Assembly (NCBI RefSeq): GCF_004784475.1
Contig: NZ_SRRT01000006.1
Location: 124,001 to 188,000, forward strand
Source: Streptomyces bauhiniae
GTDB taxonomy: Bacteria; Actinomycetota; Actinomycetes; Streptomycetales; Streptomycetaceae
Length of the DNA: 64,000 nucleotides
Direction: 5' to 3'
The notes below the pieces were generated by a model. It was not told the DNA's origin and did no database searches. It saw nothing but the letters and a program-made list of their open reading frames with translations. The position numbers and the translations under genes were made by a program. Each line of letters begins with the position of its first letter. Within the stretch, counting starts at the first letter, position 1. Positions 59,017 through 64,000 of this stretch are shown here, in pieces.

Positions 59017-60360
59017 ATGCGCATGACACAGGCTCCCGCGATCCCCAAGGCCACCCGGCGACGCCATGACCGGGAGATCGTGGCACTCGCCGTGCCGGCC
59101 TTCGGCGCGCTGGTCGCCGAGCCCCTCTTCGTGATGGCCGACAGCGCGATCGTCGGCCATCTCGGCACCGCCCAGCTCGCCGGTCTCGGGGTGGCCTCCG
59201 CGCTCCTCACCACCGCGGTGAGCATCTTCGTCTTCCTCGCCTACGCCACCACCGCGGCGGTCGCCCGCCGGGTCGGCGCGGACGACCTGCGGGCCGCGAT
59301 CCGCCAGGGCATGGACGGCATCTGGCTGGCCCTGCTCATCGGCGCCGCCGTCATCGCCGTCGTCCTGCCCCTCGCACCCGGCATCGTGGACCTCTTCGGC
59401 GCCTCCGCCACCGCCGCTCCCTACGCCACCACCTATCTGCGCATCTCCGCCCTCGGCATCCCGGCCATGCTGGCCGTCCTCGCCGCCACCGGTGTGCTGC
59501 GCGGACTCCAGAACACCAGGACCCCGCTCTACGTGGCGATCGGTGGCTTCATCGCCAACGCCGCCCTCAACGCCGTACTCGTCTACGGCGCCGGGCTCGG
59601 CATCGCGGGGTCCGCCTGGGGCACCGTGATCGCCCAGTGCGGCATGGCTGCGGTCTATCTCTGGGTGGTCGTCCGGGGTGCGCGGCGCCACGGGGCCTCC
59701 CTGCGTCCGGACCTCGCTGGTATCCGCGCCTCGGCACAGGCGGGCGTACCGCTGCTGGTGCGCACCCTGTCCCTGCGGGCCATCCTGATGATCGCCACCG
59801 CGATGGCGGCCCGCCTCGGAGACGCGGACATCGCCGCCCACCAGATCGTGCTGTCCCTGTGGAGCCTGCTGGCCTTCGCCCTGGACGCGATCGCCATCGC
59901 CGGGCAGGCGATCATCGGCCGCTACCTCGGCGCCGACGACGCACCCGGCGCCCGCGCGGCCTGCCGCCGCATGGTGCAGTGGGGCATCGCCACCGGGGTG
60001 GTCCTCGGTCTGCTCGTCGTGGCCGCGCGGCCGTTGTTCCTGCCGCTGTTCACCAGTGACGCCGGGGTCAAGGACGTGGCGCTGCCGGCGCTGCTGGTGG
60101 TCGCCCTCTCCCAGCCCATCTGCGGCATCGTCTTCGTGCTGGACGGGGTGCTGATGGGTGCCGGTGACGGCCCCTACCTGGCCTGGGCCATGGTGGTCAC
60201 CCTGGCGGTCTTCACCCCGGTCGCGCTGCTCGTACCCACGCTGGGCGGCGGTCTCACCGCGATCTGGGGGGCCATGACGCTGATGATGACGGTCCGGATG
60301 GTGACCCTCTGGCTGCGCACCCGCTCCGGCCGCTGGATCGTGACGGGCGCGACCCGCTGA
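59017..60360 (+). CDS. MATE-family efflux transporter
   Basis: A 447-residue MATE exporter of the DinF/NorM group with 12 helices. EIVALAVPAFGALVAEPLFVMADSAIVGHLG is the family's first helix pair, and AHQIVLSLWSLLAFALDAIAIAGQAIIGRYLGA the matching block in the second half. It exports cationic drugs or metabolites by ion antiport; the substrate is unknown. The start is ATG 59017 or 59023, with no clear ribosome site. A perfect parS lies two bases after the stop. It is divergent from dnaB. Confidence 0.93.
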   Translation: MRMTQAPAIPKATRRRHDREIVALAVPAFGALVAEPLFVMADSAIVGHLGTAQLAGLGVASALLTTAVSIFVFLAYATTAAVARRVGADDLRAAIRQGMDGIWLALLIGAAVIAVVLPLAPGIVDLFGASATAAPYATTYLRISALGIPAMLAVLAATGVLRGLQNTRTPLYVAIGGFIANAALNAVLVYGAGLGIAGSAWGTVIAQCGMAAVYLWVVVRGARRHGASLRPDLAGIRASAQAGVPLLVRTLSLRAILMIATAMAARLGDADIAAHQIVLSLWSLLAFALDAIAIAGQAIIGRYLGADDAPGARAACRRMVQWGIATGVVLGLLVVAARPLFLPLFTSDAGVKDVALPALLVVALSQPICGIVFVLDGVLMGAGDGPYLAWAMVVTLAVFTPVALLVPTLGGGLTAIWGAMTLMMTVRMVTLWLRTRSGRWIVTGATR

Positions 60361-60362
60361 CC

Positions 60363-60376
60363 GTTTCACGTGAAAC
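60363..60376. promoter_or_regulatory. parS site (perfect)
   Basis: GTTTCACGTGAAAC, perfect match, two bases after the MATE stop codon and between convergent transcription units. Confidence 0.87.
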
Positions 60377-60421
60377 GTGCCCTACGCCCCGCCACCGGAC
60401 CAGGCGCTGAACGCATGAGAA

Positions 60422-60453
60422 AGGGGCCGCATCCTCGAAAGGATGCGGCCCCT
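60422..60453 (-). terminator. Terminator of the rpsF-ssb-rpsR-rplI operon
   Basis: AGGGGCCGCATCCT (60422-60435) pairs perfectly with AGGATGCGGCCCCT (60440-60453), a 14-bp stem with a 4-base loop, 33 bases after the rplI stop on the minus strand. Confidence 0.9.
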
Positions 60454-60486
60454 CACCAGCTCACACGAGCCGAGCGGTCACGGCGA

Positions 60487-60933
60487 TCAGGCCGCGACGA
60501 CCTCGAGGGTCACCTTGGCGGCAACCTCGGGGTGCAGACGCACGGACGTCTCGTGGGCGCCCAGGGTCTTGATCGGAGCGGTCAGCTCGATGCGGCGCTT
60601 GTCGACCTCGGGGCCGCCGGAAGCCTTGATCGCGGAAGCGATGTCGGCCGGGGTGACGGAACCGAAGAGACGACCGGCGTCGCCGGAGCGGACGGCCAGA
60701 CGGACCTTGACACCCTCGAGCTGGCCCTTGATCTGGTTGGCCTGCTCGATGGTCTGGATCTCGTGGATCTTGCGGGCGCGGCGGATCTGCGCCACGTCCT
60801 GCTCGCCACCCTTGGTCCAGCGGATAGCGAAGTTCCGCGGGATCAGGTAGTTGCGGGCGTACCCGTCCTTGACGTCGACGACGTCGCCGGCGGCACCGAG
60901 GCCGGAGACCTCGTGGGTGAGGATGATCTTCAT
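60487..60933 (-). CDS. rplI: 50S ribosomal protein L9
   Basis: A 148-residue bL9. The N-terminal 23S-binding domain begins MKIILTHEVSGLGAAGDVVDVKDGYARNYLIP; a connecting helix and the C-terminal lobe (SVTPADIASAIK... LHPEVAAKVTLEVVAA) follow. Standard length. It is the last gene of the rpsF-ssb-rpsR-rplI operon, 17 bases after rpsR, with a strong terminator. The AAGGAAGG site precedes the ATG. Confidence 0.97.
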   Translation of the reverse strand: MKIILTHEVSGLGAAGDVVDVKDGYARNYLIPRNFAIRWTKGGEQDVAQIRRARKIHEIQTIEQANQIKGQLEGVKVRLAVRSGDAGRLFGSVTPADIASAIKASGGPEVDKRRIELTAPIKTLGAHETSVRLHPEVAAKVTLEVVAA

Positions 60934-60950
60934 GTGTAAGTCACCCTTCC

Positions 60951-61187
60951 TTAGCGCGCGGTGGACGTGTAGGGCAGCAGCGCCATCTCACGGCTGTTCT
61001 TGACGGCCGTGGCGACGTCACGCTGGTGCTGCGTGCAGTTGCCGGTCACGCGGCGGGCACGGATCTTGCCGCGGTCGGAAATGAACTTCCGCAGCATGTT
61101 CGTGTCCTTGTAGTCCACGTACGTGACCTTGTCCTTGCAGAAAGCGCAGACCTTCTTCTTAGGCTTGCGCACAGGCGGCTTCGCCAT
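60951..61187 (-). CDS. rpsR: 30S ribosomal protein S18 (zinc-ribbon type)
   Basis: A 78-residue bS18. CAFC near the N-terminus and the CTQH block near residue 50 form a likely zinc site, the C+ form. Streptomyces has a second, zinc-independent S18 paralogue controlled by Zur elsewhere (family knowledge), so zinc status may switch between them. It lies 40 bases after ssb and 17 before rplI. The GAGAAACACC upstream carries a weak ribosome site. Confidence 0.97.
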   Translation of the reverse strand: MAKPPVRKPKKKVCAFCKDKVTYVDYKDTNMLRKFISDRGKIRARRVTGNCTQHQRDVATAVKNSREMALLPYTSTAR

Positions 61188-61227
61188 GGTGTTTCTCCTG
61201 TGTGATCAAGAAGTGGGATGCGAGCCC

Positions 61228-61827
61228 TTAGAAGGGGGGCTCGTCCGAGTAGCCGCCACCGCCGCCGGAGCCGGAACCGCCGCCCCAGCCGCCGCCACCC
61301 TGGCCGCCCTGGTTGCCACCGGCGGGAGCGCCGGAAGCCCACGGGTCGTCGGCCTGGGAACCGCCCTGGTTGCCGCCGCCGGAGCCACCGCCCCAGCCGC
61401 CACCACCCTGGCCGCCCTGGTTGCCACCGCCGCCGTAACCGCCCTGGCCGCCGCGGGCGCCGCCGGAGGTCTTGGTGACCTTCGCCGTCGCGTTGCGCAG
61501 GCTGGGGCCGACTTCCTCGACGTCCAGCTCGTAGACCGTGCGCTTGACACCCTCGCGGTCCTCGTACGACCGCTGCTTCAGCCGGCCCTGCACGATGACG
61601 CGCATGCCTCGCTGGAGCGACTCCGCGACGTTCTCCGCCGCCTGACGCCAGACCGAGCAGGTCAGGAACAGGCTCTCGCCGTCCTTCCACTCATTGGTCT
61701 GACGGTCGAAGGTGCGGGGAGTGGACGCGACGCGGAACTTTGCGACCGCCGCACCGGAAGGGGTGAAGCGCAGCTCGGGGTCGTCGACAAGATTGCCGAC
61801 GACCGTGATGACGGTCTCGCCTGCCAT
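61228..61827 (-). CDS. ssb: Single-stranded DNA-binding protein
   Basis: A 199-residue SSB. The OB fold is residues 1-110 (MAGETVITVVGNLVDDPELRF onward). The linker (about 115-190) is Gly-rich and duplicates a GGNQGGQGGGGWGGGSG unit. The acidic C-terminal tip SDEPPF contacts replication and repair partners. It is the essential SSB of the replication core, between rpsF and rpsR. The internal duplication gives repetitive DNA at about 61270-61420. Confidence 0.97.
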   Translation of the reverse strand: MAGETVITVVGNLVDDPELRFTPSGAAVAKFRVASTPRTFDRQTNEWKDGESLFLTCSVWRQAAENVAESLQRGMRVIVQGRLKQRSYEDREGVKRTVYELDVEEVGPSLRNATAKVTKTSGGARGGQGGYGGGGNQGGQGGGGWGGGSGGGNQGGSQADDPWASGAPAGGNQGGQGGGGWGGGSGSGGGGGYSDEPPF

Positions 61828-61904
61828 GGGGAACCTCTCGGCGGGATTGCTCTGGCTGCTTGGTTGCTGCTACTCGAATCCCGAGATCAGTTGAGCGGAA
61901 AAGC

Positions 61905-62195
61905 TCAGTGCATCTCGGGGCGGAGGACCTTGGTCCGGAGGACCGACTCGTTCAGGTTCATCTGGCGGTCGAGCTCCTTGACGACCGCAGGCTCGGCCTG
62001 CAGGTCGATGACCGAGTAGATGCCCTCGGGCTTCTTCTTGATCTCGTACGAGAGACGACGACGGCCCCAGGTGTCGACCTTTTCCACCTTGCCGCCGCCA
62101 TCGCGGACGACAGAGAGGAAGTTCTCGATCAGCGGGGAGACAGAACGCTCCTCGAGATCGGGGTCGAGGATGACCATCACCTCGTAGTGACGCAT
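61905..62195 (-). CDS. rpsF: 30S ribosomal protein S6
   Basis: A 96-residue bS6. MRHYEVMVILDPDLEERSV and the KKKPEGIYSVIDLQAEPAVVKELDRQ block are the S6 fold. It is the first gene of the operon and is 77 bases before ssb. The ATG at 62195 follows AAAGGAGGTGGG, an excellent ribosome site; the longer open frame upstream is untranslated leader. Confidence 0.97.
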   Translation of the reverse strand: MRHYEVMVILDPDLEERSVSPLIENFLSVVRDGGGKVEKVDTWGRRRLSYEIKKKPEGIYSVIDLQAEPAVVKELDRQMNLNESVLRTKVLRPEMH

Positions 62196-62259
62196 GTGGA
62201 ACCCACCTCCTTTGGACTCAGCGGCCACGGTCGTTCCGTGGCAGGAGGGTCGTGATGCG

Positions 62260-62288
62260 TAAGCAACGGTATCGGCCACCACTGACAA
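62260..62288 (-). promoter_or_regulatory. Possible promoter of rpsF operon
   Basis: On the minus strand TTGTCA (62288-62283) is followed after 17 bases by TGCTTA (62265-62260). This is a fair sigma-70-like -35/-10 pair, with start of transcription about 60 bases upstream of rpsF. Confidence 0.4.
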
Positions 62289-62470
62289 TCGGAGGTTCCG
62301 CGAGGAACCGCCCACAGTGGGCCGCGACGGGCCAGGGCAGACACCGGTGCAGACGTTGCAGACTACCCGCCCACCCGCTTCCGGTTGAAATCCGGCCCTG
62401 GGAGCCCGCAATCTGTACACATCGGGTGTGTAGGGCGCTACAGTGCGCCGCGATCCGCAGGAGGTGCCTC

Positions 62471-62788
62471 ATGACACAGGCATTGCGACCGACCACCGCC
62501 GGCTCCCTCTTCGCCAGTGACGGAAAGCCCCATCCACTCCAGGACACCCTGACGGTGGTGACGCTCGTCCTGGGCGTGCTCGCCTTCGTCACCTGCTTCA
62601 TCGACGGCCTCCACCTGGTGGCCTCCTGGGCCGGCCTGATCGGCATGCTCACCGGCGCCTACGGCCAGTGGATCTCGATCACCACCCGGGAGCGCTTCGG
62701 CCTGATCGTCGGGCTCGGCGCCTCCGGCGTCGGCTTCCTCATCGGCATGGCCAACGGCGGCCTGTTCGGCGGTCTCATCGGCGGCTGA
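62471..62788 (+). CDS. Small predicted membrane protein
   Basis: A 105-residue protein with three hydrophobic segments (TLTVVTLVLGVLAFVTCFI, HLVASWAGLIGMLTGAYGQWIS, FGLIVGLGASGVGFLIGMANGGLFGGLIGG). The C-terminal Gly-rich helix is long. It is conserved in Streptomyces next to the ribosomal protein operon as I remember it; function unknown. The GGAGGTG site precedes ATG 62471. It is divergent from rpsF. Confidence 0.8.
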   Translation: MTQALRPTTAGSLFASDGKPHPLQDTLTVVTLVLGVLAFVTCFIDGLHLVASWAGLIGMLTGAYGQWISITTRERFGLIVGLGASGVGFLIGMANGGLFGGLIGG

Positions 62789-62970
62789 CCCCACCCGGCC
62801 GCCCGTCCACGACGGCATCACGAGCACCTGGAACGTTCCGGTCCGCGAGCGGGCCGGAACACCGGTGCTGTACGCCCCATTCGGGGCGCTCGCAGGGCGC
62901 AGTAGGCTTCGGCGCGAGAGCCGGAGCCCCTGATCCCATGGGGACACACCAGCCCGAGGAGCGCCCCGAC

Positions 62971-64000
62971 ATGAGTCTGACCCTGAGGACCATCAGCCGC
63001 GAGCAGCATCTGGCATACATCCAGAGCCTGCCGTCGGCCAGTCACATGCAGGTCCCCGCATGGGCCGACGTGAAGGCGGAGTGGCGTTCGGAGAGCCTGG
63101 GCTGGTTCGACGAGCGCACCGGCGAGATGGTCGGCGCCGGTCTGGTCCTCTACCGCCAGCTTCCCAAGATCAAGCGCTACCTCGCCTACCTCCCCGAGGG
63201 CCCGGTCATCAACTGGTTCTCGCCGAACCTGGAGGACTGGCTCCAGCCGATGCTGGCCCACCTCAAGCACCAGGGCGCATTCTCGGTCAAGATGGGCCCG
63301 CCGGTGATCATCCGCCGCTGGAACGCGGAGACCATCAAGAAGGGCATCCAGAGCCCGGACGTGAAGCGGCTGCGGGACATGGAGGCCGACTTCATCGAGC
63401 CGCGCGCCTTCGAGGTGGCCGACAAGCTGCGCCGCATGGGCTGGCAGCAGGGTGAGGACGGCGGCGCCGGCTTCGGCGATGTCCAGCCGCGCTACATCTT
63501 CCAGGTGCCGCTGGCCAACCGCTCGCTGGAAGAGGTGCACAAGCAGTTCAACCAGCTCTGGCGGCGCAACATCAAGAAGGCCGAGAAGGCCGGCGTCGAG
63601 GTCGTCCAGGGCGGTTACCAGGACCTGGAGGAGTGGCAGCGGCTGTACGAGATCACCGCGGTCCGCGACCACTTCCGGCCGCGCCCCCTGTCGTACTTCC
63701 AGCGCATGTGGACGGCCCTCAACACCGAGGACCCCAACCGGATGCGGCTGTACTTCGCCCGCCACAACGGCGTGAACCTGTCGGCGGCCACCATGCTGAT
63801 CGTCGGCGGCCACGTCTGGTATTCCTACGGCGCCTCCGACAACATCGGCCGTGAGGTCCGTCCCTCCAACGCCATGCAGTGGCGGATGCTGCGCGACGCC
63901 TACGCGCTCGGCGCCACCGTCTACGACCTGCGCGGCATCTCCGACTCGCTGGACGAGACGGACCACCTGTTCGGCCTGATCCAGTTCAAGGTCGGCACCG
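62971..64000 (+). CDS. femX: FemX-type peptidoglycan aminoacyltransferase, 3' truncated by window
   Basis: The first 343 residues of a FemABX-family enzyme that adds amino acids from aminoacyl-tRNA to the peptidoglycan stem. MSLTLRTISREQHLAYIQS, the MQVPAWADVKAEW block, ARHNGVNLSAATMLIVGGHVWYSYGASD and the LRGISDSLDETDHLFGL block are the GNAT-like fold repeats. In S. coelicolor FemX adds glycine to the branch and is essential (known). It continues past the right edge. The CGAGGAG site precedes ATG 62971. Confidence 0.94.
   Translation, partial: MSLTLRTISREQHLAYIQSLPSASHMQVPAWADVKAEWRSESLGWFDERTGEMVGAGLVLYRQLPKIKRYLAYLPEGPVINWFSPNLEDWLQPMLAHLKHQGAFSVKMGPPVIIRRWNAETIKKGIQSPDVKRLRDMEADFIEPRAFEVADKLRRMGWQQGEDGGAGFGDVQPRYIFQVPLANRSLEEVHKQFNQLWRRNIKKAEKAGVEVVQGGYQDLEEWQRLYEITAVRDHFRPRPLSYFQRMWTALNTEDPNRMRLYFARHNGVNLSAATMLIVGGHVWYSYGASDNIGREVRPSNAMQWRMLRDAYALGATVYDLRGISDSLDETDHLFGLIQFKVGT

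Noticed and set aside
61270..61440. Tandem GC-rich repeat as an independent repeat element
   Set aside because: It is the duplicated Gly-rich linker coding region of ssb.

Overview
This window is a high-GC actinobacterial chromosome segment and is almost certainly from a Streptomyces species. The evidence is: GTG and TTG starts with purine-rich Shine-Dalgarno sites, very strong G/C third-position bias, the morphogenes ssgA and ssgR, a fused CydDC exporter, a DtpA/Sco copper cluster, and a right-hand block (dnaB, rplI, rpsR, ssb, rpsF, femX) that matches the origin-proximal core of Streptomyces chromosomes. Gene order is collinear, in reverse, with the S. coelicolor region running from about SCO3977 to SCO3904. 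dnaA and oriC would therefore lie beyond the right end (inference from remembered synteny, not seen here).

Left part (1-11.5 kb): the tail of an ASCH-domain gene, tRNA-Ser(UGA), a membrane-anchored HtrA/DegP-type protease, a glycerophosphodiesterase, two anti-sigma-like ATP-binding proteins, a SEC-C/DUF5926 protein, a secreted protein, a stand-alone prim-pol-like domain protein, a GAF-SpoIIE-type phosphatase with altered catalytic motifs, and aminopeptidase P.

Copper and redox part (11.5-17 kb): a YcnI-like protein, Sco, a PCuAC chaperone, a CopC-CopD-type fusion and the Tat-exported DyP peroxidase DtpA. Together they form an extracytoplasmic copper handling and delivery set. pheA and serS follow, then a Cof-type HAD phosphatase, two tandem ABC-2 exporters on the minus strand, an EphD-like hydrolase-SDR fusion, KptA, an F420-type oxidoreductase and a second Cof-type HAD.

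Respiration part (29.3-36.8 kb): cydA-cydB-cydCD (cytochrome bd oxidase and its assembly exporter) behind a recognisable Rex operator, then hisC. The middle block (37-45.7 kb) holds a LacI-type regulator with a rare TTA codon, a metallophosphoesterase, thiC behind a TPP riboswitch, a His-rich YibE/F membrane protein, and the sporulation pair ssgR-ssgA.

Right part (45.7-64 kb): small membrane and cupin proteins, the tyrosine phosphatase PtpA, cystathionine gamma-lyase, regulators of the LysR and MarR families, a flavohaemoglobin-like protein, GNAT and Nudix enzymes, an MFS exporter with a divergent MarR gene, a serine hydrolase, dnaB, a MATE exporter, the rpsF-ssb-rpsR-rplI operon and femX (cut by the window end).

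The strongest signal not explained by genes is chromosome-organisation DNA. There are eight parS-type palindromes (five perfect matches to GTTTCACGTGAAAC, three with one mismatch). One overlaps the cydCD start codon, one sits inside the TPP riboswitch, one sits inside dtpA and one forms the stem of a terminator. There are also four groups of DnaA-box-like 9-mers in intergenic regions. I see no CRISPR array, phage, IS element, or obvious new multi-gene defence or biosynthetic system.
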